From positions 496,001 through 560,000 of the forward strand of contig CALKGE010000001.1 of the NCBI GenBank assembly GCA_938084685.1: DNA of 64,000 bases, read 5' to 3'. The notes beneath the pieces are model-generated. The model was not told the origin of the DNA. It searched no databases and saw nothing but the letters and a program-made list of their open reading frames with translations. This document shows, piece after piece, positions 7,116 to 15,400 of the stretch (the first letter of the stretch is position 1; each line of letters starts with the position of its first letter). Source of the stretch: an uncultured Pirellulaceae bacterium (GTDB lineage: Bacteria > Planctomycetota > Planctomycetia > Pirellulales > Pirellulaceae). Both the position numbers and the translations under genes were made by a program.

Positions 7116-9578
7116 TTACGGTTCAGTACGCCTTAGTAGTTTCTGAAACTGAGGTTCCCAGGTACCAAAGCCACTGGTCACTTTCAGATAGAGGATCTGT
7201 TTCCTGGCTTCTTCCTGCTGGCCATTACGAATGTAAAGTTCGGCAATATTGTATTTGGCCTGATACCAGCGATCACTTCTGGGAGGATTTCCTTGCAATA
7301 CCCGTCGCCATTGAATCAGGCCCTGCTGAAGATGGTCGTCGCTGCGAGTCAAAGCCTGAGCAAAACTCAATTGGACCAGTCCGTGGCGGGGGTATTTTTC
7401 GGCCAGGGCCTGGTAACGAGTAATACTTTCGGACAGATTACCCGATTGCATGTAAGCCCCGGCCTCCAGCAAACCCCATTGCATTCGGAATTCAGGTTTT
7501 ACACCTGTCAGGAGCGGCGACAGTTTATTGAATAATTCGATCTGGATTTGAGCAATCGCGACCTGCGTGGACTCTGGAACTCCTGCAGCTACGGTCTGCA
7601 ACTGATTCAGCATCTCCATCCACTGGCTCGGCTTACTGGTACTCAGTGCTTCGATGTGCGCCTGTGCAGCATTGTTCTTTCCTTGCGCCGCCAGTGAAAC
7701 GACCTGCAGTGAACTGGCAATTGCCAGCCAGTCCTCGTCTTCCTGCTCACTCATGGCCGCGGCCAGTAGCTGCTCCACTTCCTCATAATGTTTTGTAGAG
7801 TAGGTCAATAACATCCTGGCCAGCGTCGTCGCAGCATATCGCTGAACGTTATTCCATGCTTGAGGCAGATTTCCCTGCTCATCAAAAATCAAAGACCGTA
7901 AGTGCTTGATGAAGGTGGCCGCGTCGTCCAGCGTACTCTCCTGCTGTTTCAATTTGGCTTCCCAGCAGGTTGCCAGATTGGTGAGAATTGTACTGTAGTC
8001 CTGGTATGTCGGCCTGACAGCCATGTAACTTTCAATGGCATCGTCATAGCTTTGCCGTTGATGCTGTATCGTGCCCAGCCAGATAGCTGCCTGATCGACA
8101 GTCGTTCCTGGTGCGAAGTAAGTGAGATGTTCTGTCAGCAGCGTCTCCAGATCTTTCTGGCGCGACTTGTCGGTTTTCAAGATTTCAATAACTGTCCTGA
8201 TCCCCAGCATGTGGACTGCAGGTGCCTGAGGATGACTTCTCAATTGCACGCCCATGGTGGTAAGCCGCTCGATGTAAGCATCGGTATTTCCCCGTTTTTG
8301 CTCGATCAGCGCAGCTTTGTAGAGTACGCGAAATGCCAGATCGTTGTTGCCTGCCTGTTGAGCCGCGTTGGCCGTTGCATCGTAAGCATCCACTGCTTCG
8401 CTGAACTTGTCCTTGCGGTACAGATCATCTGCGGTTCGCTCCAGCACGACCAGATTGCTGCTGTTCCCATTCATCCCGGCGTGCCGCAGGAGTCGCAATT
8501 CTGCTACGCGTCCCCAATAGGGGCCATGCATTTGTTCGATCTGTTTGACAGTCAGTACAGCCTGTTGTTGATAGTTTTCTGCCTGATCAGTGTTTTTTTC
8601 CTCTGCTGCTTTACCCCAGAAATAGATAAAAGTATCGAGAAATGCCAAATCATATTCGGGCACCAGTACGCGATTTGATTCCCGTGGTTTGTTAAGCAGT
8701 TCCAAAGTCGTTTCCAGGTCCTGTTGCGCTAAAGCAAGCCGCACAGTTTCCGCTCGGAGTTTCAGAACATTTTGAGGAGACAACGCCATCTTCTGCAATG
8801 AATCGATGGCAGTTTGCGCTTCGGGAAACTGTTTCAGTTCCCGATGACAGGCACTCAGTGCCAAATGAATGGCGGGAACGAGCGGGTCTTCCTCAGCCAA
8901 CTGAGTCAATGGTTTGTTCAAGGAGGTGATGGCACGCTGCAGCGCCGCAATATGGTCATTCGTACCGGCGTCATAGGTATTGGCCTGATTGCGATACGTT
9001 CTGGCCAGATGGTAATGCAGGTTTTGCCGGAGGGACAGTAATTCAGTTTGCGATAGAGACTCTTCGGATGCCTCCTGACCGACGCGGGGAAGGAATGTCT
9101 GAATCTCGTTTTGGAGGTTATTGAAAGCTCGCGTGGCCCTTCTGAGTTGCTCGCGGGATTGCACGCGTTGCGTGCCACCATCTTTGGAGATGGTAGCTTC
9201 CAGTCGCAGTAATTCACCGCGAGCGGTTAGTGCCAAGGCTGCCTGTAACTTCACTGGTAACACCACCGAGTCATCCACATGCTGGGCACTAAAATCGTCC
9301 GCAACATCCTGGGCTTTTTTCCAGTAGCGGGCGCGTTGATCGGCAGGTTGACGGAGCGCCTGGTGTGTGACGGAATTGATCAGGTGAACAGTCCACTCCA
9401 TCCTGGTTCGTTGCGAACTTTCCGGGTCACTGATGCGAGCCTGACATTGGAATTCTATCAGTGAGAATAAGCCACGTTGTTTCAAACCTTCCAGAACCAG
9501 AACGTCCTCCTGAGGATCTGCCAGCGCAGCAAGTTCTGCGACGAGGAGGATCAGCATGGAAAGGATGAGTTTTTTCAT
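7116..9578 (-). CDS. Large secreted TPR-rich protein, last gene of the VWA-ExbBD operon
   Basis: This 820-residue protein has a signal peptide (MKKLILSMLILLVAELAALA) and then an almost entirely helical, Ala/Gln/Leu-rich sequence. Degenerate tetratricopeptide repeats are spread through it, clearest around residues 390-450 and 720-810 (YRKDKFSEAVDAYDATANAA; LYIRNGQQEEARKQILYLK). There is no catalytic motif. Its ATG overlaps the stop of the upstream exbD by four bases (ATGA), so translation is probably coupled. It is expected to sit in the periplasm or on the outer side of the inner membrane as a scaffold or cargo-binding partner of the proton-channel complex. Exact function is unknown; TPR proteins generally mediate protein-protein contacts. 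Confidence 0.8.
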   Translation of the reverse strand: MKKLILSMLILLVAELAALADPQEDVLVLEGLKQRGLFSLIEFQCQARISDPESSQRTRMEWTVHLINSVTHQALRQPADQRARYWKKAQDVADDFSAQHVDDSVVLPVKLQAALALTARGELLRLEATISKDGGTQRVQSREQLRRATRAFNNLQNEIQTFLPRVGQEASEESLSQTELLSLRQNLHYHLARTYRNQANTYDAGTNDHIAALQRAITSLNKPLTQLAEEDPLVPAIHLALSACHRELKQFPEAQTAIDSLQKMALSPQNVLKLRAETVRLALAQQDLETTLELLNKPRESNRVLVPEYDLAFLDTFIYFWGKAAEEKNTDQAENYQQQAVLTVKQIEQMHGPYWGRVAELRLLRHAGMNGNSSNLVVLERTADDLYRKDKFSEAVDAYDATANAAQQAGNNDLAFRVLYKAALIEQKRGNTDAYIERLTTMGVQLRSHPQAPAVHMLGIRTVIEILKTDKSRQKDLETLLTEHLTYFAPGTTVDQAAIWLGTIQHQRQSYDDAIESYMAVRPTYQDYSTILTNLATCWEAKLKQQESTLDDAATFIKHLRSLIFDEQGNLPQAWNNVQRYAATTLARMLLTYSTKHYEEVEQLLAAAMSEQEDEDWLAIASSLQVVSLAAQGKNNAAQAHIEALSTSKPSQWMEMLNQLQTVAAGVPESTQVAIAQIQIELFNKLSPLLTGVKPEFRMQWGLLEAGAYMQSGNLSESITRYQALAEKYPRHGLVQLSFAQALTRSDDHLQQGLIQWRRVLQGNPPRSDRWYQAKYNIAELYIRNGQQEEARKQILYLKVTSGFGTWEPQFQKLLRRTEP

Positions 9579-10024
9579 TCTGCAATCGCGAATTGAATCT
9601 GGGTGAAGCCAACCAGGCGTGTTACATCATAGACGTCAATTACATTACCTACGGGAACGGTTTCGTCGGGATGGAGAATAACTGGCGAGTCGATTTTAAT
9701 TTCGGCGACCACTGCCAGTCGTTCTCGTACTTCTGGCAGGCTGGCGGCCGGTTGCCCGTTGACTGACCAGGCAGGCTGGTCATTGGTGTAGGAAATACGA
9801 ACGACGATATCTTCAAATTCAACTTCAGGTGGCGGCTCGTCCGGATTCGTTGTCTCTCCTGTGCCCTGCTGCTGACTCAGTGAACTGGGAAGCAAATACT
9901 CGACAACCCGAAAGCTGGCTGTCCAGACAAAGAAGATGAGCAGCAGGAAGACGACGTCAATCATTGGCGTCATTTTTATTTCCAGCTCGCGTCGGGTACC
10001 GTTAAAAATAGATGGTCGTTTCAT
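9575..10024 (-). CDS. ExbD/TolR-type biopolymer transport protein (second copy)
   Basis: ExbD/TolR proteins form the plug of ExbB/TolQ pentamers and use the proton motive force. This copy has a short cytoplasmic tail, the transmembrane segment MTPMIDVVFLLLIFF with the proton-carrying Asp (E. coli ExbD Asp25), and a periplasmic domain of about 110 residues with a Pro/Glu-rich linker (NPDEPPPEVEFED). In-frame starts are GTG at 10027, sharing a base with the TAG stop of the upstream exbD, and ATG at 10024. I take the ATG, giving 149 residues. It lies between another exbD and the large TPR gene. Tandem exbD genes are common in planctomycete and other ExbBD operons and may make mixed dimers. Confidence 0.9.
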   Translation of the reverse strand: MKRPSIFNGTRRELEIKMTPMIDVVFLLLIFFVWTASFRVVEYLLPSSLSQQQGTGETTNPDEPPPEVEFEDIVVRISYTNDQPAWSVNGQPAASLPEVRERLAVVAEIKIDSPVILHPDETVPVGNVIDVYDVTRLVGFTQIQFAIAE

Positions 10025-10026
10025 CA

Positions 10027-10452
10027 CTATCCTTCATCCAACGGGTAGACAGAGAAAGAGACGTTCCAGATTCCCATCTTGGCACATGCCAGCATGACCG
10101 GTCGCACCAGAGCGAACGGTATTTGGCGATCACTGCGAATTCTCACCTCGACATTGGCATCATTGTTCTCGAGATGTTCGGCCAGCCGAGTTTCAATTTC
10201 TGCTTCGGAGACTCGTCGTCCGCTGATCAGCAGTTGGCCCTTGCGAGTGACATTAACCACAATTCTTGGGTTTGTACTGGTTTCGGATTCCAGTCCGGAT
10301 TCCGCGTTAGGCAGGTCGATATCCATCTGGGCTTCCTGTTTCGCCAGGTGACTGGAAACCAGGAAGAAGATGATCAGCAGGAACACGACATCGATCATCG
10401 GCGTCATATTGAAGCCGACTTCTTTCGATCTGGCGTAACTTGGAATTTGCAT
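10027..10452 (-). CDS. ExbD/TolR-type biopolymer transport protein (first copy)
   Basis: This 141-residue ExbD has the order usual for the family: a short N-terminal tail, one membrane helix (MTPMIDVVFLLIIFFLVSSH, with the conserved Asp), then a periplasmic domain with the strand segment RIVVNVTRKGQLLISGRRV. It differs from its neighbour in the periplasmic half, so the pair is diverged rather than a recent duplication, although the membrane helices are nearly identical. It follows the exbB gene by 28 bases and touches the next exbD at the stop codon. The likely role is conversion of proton flow into movement passed to the VWA or TPR partners of this operon. Confidence 0.92.
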   Translation of the reverse strand: MQIPSYARSKEVGFNMTPMIDVVFLLIIFFLVSSHLAKQEAQMDIDLPNAESGLESETSTNPRIVVNVTRKGQLLISGRRVSEAEIETRLAEHLENNDANVEVRIRSDRQIPFALVRPVMLACAKMGIWNVSFSVYPLDEG

Positions 10453-10480
10453 GGTTCGTCGTGCTGGTCAGGTTTGCGGA

Positions 10481-11272
10481 CTAGGTTGATTTCTGTTGAG
10501 GTGGAGGCGTGGGGCGGCGGGACGTTGTCGCTCCGCGGGCTCGTCGTTTGACTGGAGCAATGGTGTGTTGCACCACATAGGATGCTTCGGCGACCAGATG
10601 ATCCACTCGGTTTCGAAAAATAGCAAAGGCTCCCAACGACGGAATGGCCACGATTAATCCGCCGACAGTTGTCACCAGAGCCTGATAAATGCCCTCGGCC
10701 AGATCTCCTGCACCAGCGTCTCCCTGAGTACTGGCAACCTGCTGGAAGGCAAAAATCATCCCGGTAACCGTACCAAGCAGTCCCACCATGGGAGCAATAT
10801 TACCAATGACCGATAGGTATTCGATCTTGCGGAAGAGTCGAGCAGATTGTTCCGCCAGCGCGTCTTCCATGGCCTTTTCAATGGCCTCCCAGCCACCTTC
10901 CATTTCTCCCAACCCATGGCTGATAACAAAAGATAAGAGGCAAGGATTTTCACGGCAGAGTGCATCTGCTTCCCGGTATTTTCCGCCGACCAGCATTTCT
11001 CTGAGCTGGACTCCTAACCCTGTCGGCATAAGGTCTTTGGCGCGGAGAGTCAGTAGGTGATCAATTACCAGGTAGAGTGCCGTCAGTGACAGGCAAAGTA
11101 GCAGGATCAAAATTGCCAGACCAGTAACACCTCCGGCAAAGACGATATCTGTAAATCCCTTTGTCTGGACTTGCGAATCCGCTCCGTCCTGAGCCACGGC
11201 GGACATTTGAAACATGAGTCCAAAAACCAGGCCGGTAGTGGCGATCGTTGTTAACCAGTTAAATCGTCTCAC
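10481..11272 (-). CDS. ExbB/TolQ/MotA-family proton channel
   Basis: This 263-residue inner membrane protein has an N-terminal signal-like helix (to about residue 27), a membrane helix at about 44-72 (GLAILILLLCLSLTALYLVI), a cytoplasmic helical region, and the paired channel helices containing GLLGTVTGMIFAF and ALVTTVGGLIVAIPS. The last two hold the Thr residues that line the ExbB pore. The C-terminal tail is Arg/Pro-rich (RRPTPPPQQK). Its ATG overlaps the stop of the upstream TPR gene by four bases. It is the expected partner of the two ExbD proteins downstream. The substrate or load of this motor is not known from sequence. Confidence 0.93.
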   Translation of the reverse strand: MRRFNWLTTIATTGLVFGLMFQMSAVAQDGADSQVQTKGFTDIVFAGGVTGLAILILLLCLSLTALYLVIDHLLTLRAKDLMPTGLGVQLREMLVGGKYREADALCRENPCLLSFVISHGLGEMEGGWEAIEKAMEDALAEQSARLFRKIEYLSVIGNIAPMVGLLGTVTGMIFAFQQVASTQGDAGAGDLAEGIYQALVTTVGGLIVAIPSLGAFAIFRNRVDHLVAEASYVVQHTIAPVKRRARGATTSRRPTPPPQQKST

Positions 11273-12366
11273 GACGAATCTCCTTCCATTTTGATTCTGT
11301 TCCGCGCGTTGATACGTGCCTGTATATCTTTTCCCAGGCGCTCTACCTGCATTCCGGTGACGGTATCACCGTAATGCGACCCCATTTCCTTACAAAGGCT
11401 CAAAGCTTCTGAGTAATGAGTCAATTTCATCAGTTCTCGGATGGCTGCATAGGTTGCTTCAGCCGAAAGATGATGTTGCGATGGATAAAGGATGGGTATT
11501 CGCATAAAGGTGAGCGCCGCTTCTTCGTTCCTATCCAGGTTTCGTTTCATCTGAGCAACGACATAGAGGGGGCCGGCACGCAGCGTTTTGGGCATCTGTT
11601 GAATTGCTTGATCCCAGTATTGAACATCCGCTGCTTTTGCCGTTGGAATCTGAATTCGCCATGATTGCGCTTTGGCCAGCAGCACAATCGATGGGTCAGT
11701 ATGTTGTTCCAGCTGTTTCAGAAGTGTGATGGCATCACTACGGTAGGGTGAATTGAGCAGCCAGCTGGCGCCGACCAGTTGTTTCAACGAATTGTCAGCT
11801 CGCAAAAGTTCGCGGCCTCGGTGAAGTAGCTCGCCGGATGCAGAGATCTGATGCCAGGCGATTGGGGCTGCCATCAAGTAAGGCGAGTTGGGTTGCTGAC
11901 TGAGCAGCGTGTCAAAAAACTGAGTGGCAGCCGTATGCCAGTTACCCAGATTTTGTTCGCACTGAATCAATTGAGCGGTAATGCGATGCTTAACCCATTC
12001 TCGCGTTTCCTTAGCGTATGCCTGACGGAAGCTGATGGATGCTCGCTCGAATCGCCGTTCAAAAAAGTATCCTTCGGCCGCAAGATGGTCTGTATTCCAG
12101 TTGCTTGTGATGTCAGTTATTTGAGCGGAGGCAATGGACTGTTCGCGTCCAGAAACCAGCTGAAGTGTGAGTTCGTCATAGTCGTAACTGACGATTTTCC
12201 CACGGTAGGTTTGGATCTGTTTCGTGGTGGTATTGAAGGCTGAGACAGTATCCGAGGCGGTTGATTGAGCCTGAACAGTTGCGCTCCATATTAGCGTCAG
12301 CAGACTGGTACAACCAATCACCACGAGTGTGGGTAAGCATCGTTGGTAAAGAGATAGCTTACCCAT
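11269..12366 (-). CDS. Secreted TPR-containing protein of the VWA-ExbBD operon
   Basis: A 365-residue protein with a signal peptide ending around VQAQ, then a short beta-rich region (YRGKIVSYDYDELTLQLVSG) that looks like a small RNA- or ligand-binding-type barrel, followed by helical TPR-like repeats (AAEGYFFERRFERASISFRQ and later segments to the C-terminus). It lies between the VWA gene (48-base gap) and exbB (four-base overlap), so it is almost certainly co-expressed with them. It is a probable periplasmic adaptor. I do not recognise a named family for the whole protein. Confidence 0.8.
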   Translation of the reverse strand: MGKLSLYQRCLPTLVVIGCTSLLTLIWSATVQAQSTASDTVSAFNTTTKQIQTYRGKIVSYDYDELTLQLVSGREQSIASAQITDITSNWNTDHLAAEGYFFERRFERASISFRQAYAKETREWVKHRITAQLIQCEQNLGNWHTAATQFFDTLLSQQPNSPYLMAAPIAWHQISASGELLHRGRELLRADNSLKQLVGASWLLNSPYRSDAITLLKQLEQHTDPSIVLLAKAQSWRIQIPTAKAADVQYWDQAIQQMPKTLRAGPLYVVAQMKRNLDRNEEAALTFMRIPILYPSQHHLSAEATYAAIRELMKLTHYSEALSLCKEMGSHYGDTVTGMQVERLGKDIQARINARNRIKMEGDSS

Positions 12367-12414
12367 GGTTTATGCTCGCCGTTTCCTGTAACTCAAAACC
12401 GAACATTAACGTAT

Positions 12415-13503
12415 TCAACGCAACTTGTTCAAGTCGACATAGCTGTACTGGCCGCCATTAAGGTCCGCTAGTCGCACTAAAAAATTCCTGGTACCGAGAT
12501 TCCTTCCGACGCCGAATTGAATGCAGTTGATGGAGGCCCCGACGCTGTCATTTCGGCTGGTAATTGTTGCTAGTTCTTTGGTTGTTAGCTGAGGTTCATC
12601 GGCATCGGTGAGGAAAAAGATGACATCCGGCTTCATGTTCAGCGCGATTTTCAGGGCGGCAATATGATTGGTTTGCCCTGAGGGTTTGATGGATTCAACG
12701 AAATCAACCGCATGATTTCGATTGATTTTATTCCCGTAAAGCAGCTTCGGAGGAGCAGGGTGAAAGGGATTGAAGATCGAAGGATATTCATTGTAGAAGA
12801 TGATTTGGAATTGATGATTTTCCTGCAGATCTTCGAGACTGGCCAGAAGCTGTTGCTGGGCGGCATGTATGGGGCGACCCATGTAGCCCGACATCGATGC
12901 CGAACGGTCAAAGACATAGACAAACCGCGTACCTTTTCCCTTGACCCCGAAAACACCGGTTTCGACTTTGCCAAAATCTCCTCCGATTGAGGTCTTATTG
13001 TTGGTCAACTCCTCCAGCGTTGGCAGAGCGCTGTCCGCACTACCGTTGGTTTCGATGACAGGCTGAGCGGTTCCATCAGGTAGACCGCCGGGAAGTTCTA
13101 TTTCAGAAAAGATGTCCTGTTGTGTGGTTTGCTCAACTAATTGACTTACATCGGTAGAGTTTTGCGAATCACTTTGGCTATTTTGTTCACTTGGGTTTTG
13201 ATGATAGGCAGGACTTTGAGCCGAGTTATTCACCAGCACGATACCACCTTGAGCAGTTTGTTCGGTGGCAGCACCTTCGAAAAACGTGGTTTTCCATGTG
13301 TAGAGGAGCAACAGGAAAACAAGCAGATGAATACCGGCCGACATGATCACCGCCGAGCCACGGCTGTTTTCATAGTAGAAGATACTGTCAGCATCACTGA
13401 GGTCAGCCAGCCTCCTGTTCTGGTGGTCCAGAGCATTACCGGACACGATGGTTGTGTCATCGAGCGGTGGTAGTTCCGGAGCTTGTGCTGGAGTGTTGAC
13501 CAC
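12415..13503 (-). CDS. VWA-domain protein with a TonB-like membrane anchor
   Basis: A 362-residue protein with a 50-residue cytoplasmic tail, one membrane helix at about 51-70, a Ser/Gln/Asn-rich periplasmic linker (about 75-180), and a C-terminal von Willebrand A domain. The metal site (MIDAS) is complete: D199-R-S-A-S203, Thr278 and Asp300. The membrane helix contains S55-A-G-I-H59, the S-x3-H spacing of the functionally important Ser16/His20 of E. coli TonB. The following HLLVFLLLLYTW and the inside-tail topology also match TonB, but the TonB C-terminal domain is absent. It is the first gene of the operon with ExbB and two ExbD, so it may be the energised output protein. This role is inference. 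Confidence 0.85.
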   Translation of the reverse strand: MVNTPAQAPELPPLDDTTIVSGNALDHQNRRLADLSDADSIFYYENSRGSAVIMSAGIHLLVFLLLLYTWKTTFFEGAATEQTAQGGIVLVNNSAQSPAYHQNPSEQNSQSDSQNSTDVSQLVEQTTQQDIFSEIELPGGLPDGTAQPVIETNGSADSALPTLEELTNNKTSIGGDFGKVETGVFGVKGKGTRFVYVFDRSASMSGYMGRPIHAAQQQLLASLEDLQENHQFQIIFYNEYPSIFNPFHPAPPKLLYGNKINRNHAVDFVESIKPSGQTNHIAALKIALNMKPDVIFFLTDADEPQLTTKELATITSRNDSVGASINCIQFGVGRNLGTRNFLVRLADLNGGQYSYVDLNKLR

Positions 13504-13736
13504 GGGAAAAGTTTCGGCTGGAAGGATAGGATCAGGTTCTCTGGATCCATTATAGAGATGTCTAACGTAATTCGTAGAACGATTCCCTCAGAGTTTAGAT
13601 TTCAGCGGTTGAGGCAATTGGGTTATTAGTTCATTATGGCATTGGTTGTCGAGTCTGAACTCTTCCTGCCGAGTTCTTCATTGTTGACACCTCGTAAGAA
13701 ACTAACTGGTAACGTGCTGGTAACGTGAGTTCTTCG

Positions 13737-14318
13737 ATGGAAATCATCACACACCCTCATCCCACTCTGAAATATAAATCCAAGCCGGTTTTGCGCATTA
13801 ACGCTGAATTGAAAGCAATTGTTGCAGAAATGTTTGAGCTGATGTACGAAGCAAAAGGTGTTGGTCTGGCGGCAAATCAGGTCAATCTGCCATTGAGACT
13901 CTTTGTGGCAAATCCGGCAGGTGACAGGGAAGAGGGTGAAGAATTTGTATTCATCAATCCTGTGATCAGTAAAGGGACGGGAAACGAAGTTGCAGACGAG
14001 GGTTGTCTGAGTCTTCCAGGGATTTATGGTCCAGTCAATCGATCCAAAAGTATCCATGTGGAAGCTTTTGGCCTGGACGGTCAAGCGATCAGCATGGATC
14101 TGGATGATTTTATGGCACGTGTGGTTCAACATGAGACAGATCATCTGGACGGAGTGATGTTTCCTGATCGTATGGTTGAACACAGCTTGCTGGCGATCCG
14201 GGATGAGATTGAAGAATTTGAAATTGAGTATCGAGCCAAACTGGCGGATGGATTGATCCCGGATGAGCAGGCGGTCCATGCCGAACTGGCTGACTGGGAA
14301 GCCCGGTTTTGCCAGTAA
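13737..14318 (+). CDS. def: Peptide deformylase
   Basis: Removes the formyl group from the N-terminal Met of new proteins. All three family motifs are present: GVGLAANQV (41-49), EGCLSLP with the metal ligand Cys90, and QHETDHLDG with His132, Glu133 and His136. The reading frame could begin at GTG 13725, but the ATG at 13737 gives the typical MEIITHPHPTL N-terminus and a normal 193 residues. fmt follows 15 bases downstream, the usual def-fmt pairing. A perfect TTGACA sits at 13684-13689, but no convincing -10 is at the right distance. Confidence 0.95.
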   Translation: MEIITHPHPTLKYKSKPVLRINAELKAIVAEMFELMYEAKGVGLAANQVNLPLRLFVANPAGDREEGEEFVFINPVISKGTGNEVADEGCLSLPGIYGPVNRSKSIHVEAFGLDGQAISMDLDDFMARVVQHETDHLDGVMFPDRMVEHSLLAIRDEIEEFEIEYRAKLADGLIPDEQAVHAELADWEARFCQ

Positions 14319-14333
14319 GCAGGTGAGTGTCAC

Positions 14334-15284
14334 ATGCGAATAATCATTATGGGGACTGGTCCATTTGCTGTTCCGATGTTGAAAGCCATTCTGGCAGCCG
14401 GACACGACGTTCTGGTGGTGGTGACGCGGCCCACGCGACCAGCTCGCGGACGGAAACAACCACCTCCGAATCCTATGCGGGATGCAGCCGAGTTTGCTGG
14501 AGTGGAAGTCTGGGCACCCGAATCGATTAATGCTCCGGAATCGGTTGAACGTCTCCAGGCACTCGAAGCAGACCTGATGGTTGTCTGCGATTATGGGCAG
14601 ATCCTCAGTCGCGAGGCGTTAGCGACCGCTCCGCTGGGAGGTATCAATCTGCATGGTTCTCTTTTGCCAAAGTACCGGGGTGCCGCTCCCGTGCAATGGG
14701 CTGTCATGAACGGTGAGACGACCACCGGTATTACCGTGATTCACATGACTCCCAGACTTGATGGTGGACCGCTGCTTGTTCAGCTGGAGACGCCGATTGA
14801 ACCGCATGAAACCGCAGCGACCCTGGAACCCCGTTTAGCTCAGCTGGGAGCCCCGGCGGTCCTTCAGGCCATTGATATGCTGGTTGACTGGGATGGTGAA
14901 TCGGTTCTGGGTGACCTTCAGGATCCCGAGCAGGTTACCAAAGCGCCTCGGTTGACGAAAAAGCATGGCGCGATTGACTGGACCAGAAGCGCAACCGAGA
15001 TTGTAAATATTCATCGCGGAGTTCAGCCCTGGCCAGGCAGTTTCACGGTGTGGGATCGAGGCCAACAACCACTCCGACTCATCGTGTCCGATATGCAGGT
15101 TTACCAGACAGATCAACTCGGTGAACCGGGTGAAGTGATTGTTTCTGAAGGAGAAACGTTGGTCGTGGCCTGTGGGCAAGGCAGCATTCAATTACTGAAA
15201 GTACAACCCGCCGGTAAACGGTTGATGTCGGCTGAGGAATTCCTGCGGGGTTACCAATTGGCTCCTGGCGTCCGCTTTCAGTAA
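14334..15284 (+). CDS. fmt: Methionyl-tRNA formyltransferase
   Basis: Fmt formylates initiator Met-tRNA using 10-formyltetrahydrofolate. The 316-residue length is typical. The N-terminal Rossmann-like domain carries the folate and active-site segment NLHGSLLPKYRGAAPVQWA and the ITVIHMTPRLDGG block, with the Asn, His and Asp of the family. The C-terminal tRNA-binding OB-like domain follows (RGVQPWPGSF). The ATG is preceded by AGGTGAG. It forms a two-gene unit with def. The next gene, an oxidoreductase, is 116 bases on and may be separate. Confidence 0.95.
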   Translation: MRIIIMGTGPFAVPMLKAILAAGHDVLVVVTRPTRPARGRKQPPPNPMRDAAEFAGVEVWAPESINAPESVERLQALEADLMVVCDYGQILSREALATAPLGGINLHGSLLPKYRGAAPVQWAVMNGETTTGITVIHMTPRLDGGPLLVQLETPIEPHETAATLEPRLAQLGAPAVLQAIDMLVDWDGESVLGDLQDPEQVTKAPRLTKKHGAIDWTRSATEIVNIHRGVQPWPGSFTVWDRGQQPLRLIVSDMQVYQTDQLGEPGEVIVSEGETLVVACGQGSIQLLKVQPAGKRLMSAEEFLRGYQLAPGVRFQ

Positions 15285-15400
15285 CCAGACATCGCACCCG
15301 CTGGTATTCTGATTTGCAATTCTTACAATGAGATGCGACAGATGGAACAGTGACGATGGATTCCATGGTTTAACGCAGCAGGAGTGAGACGTAGACGGCG

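Noticed and set aside
13684-13712. Sigma-70 promoter for def
   Set aside because: TTGACA is perfect, but the sequence 17 bases on (TGGTAA) is a poor -10.
13708-13727. GGTAACGTG direct repeat before def
   Set aside because: Two copies only, partly in the alternative start region. It may be chance.
13626-14459. Antisense frame of 277 codons over def
   Set aside because: The deformylase motifs on the plus strand are complete, and the antisense product is His/Phe-rich without domains.
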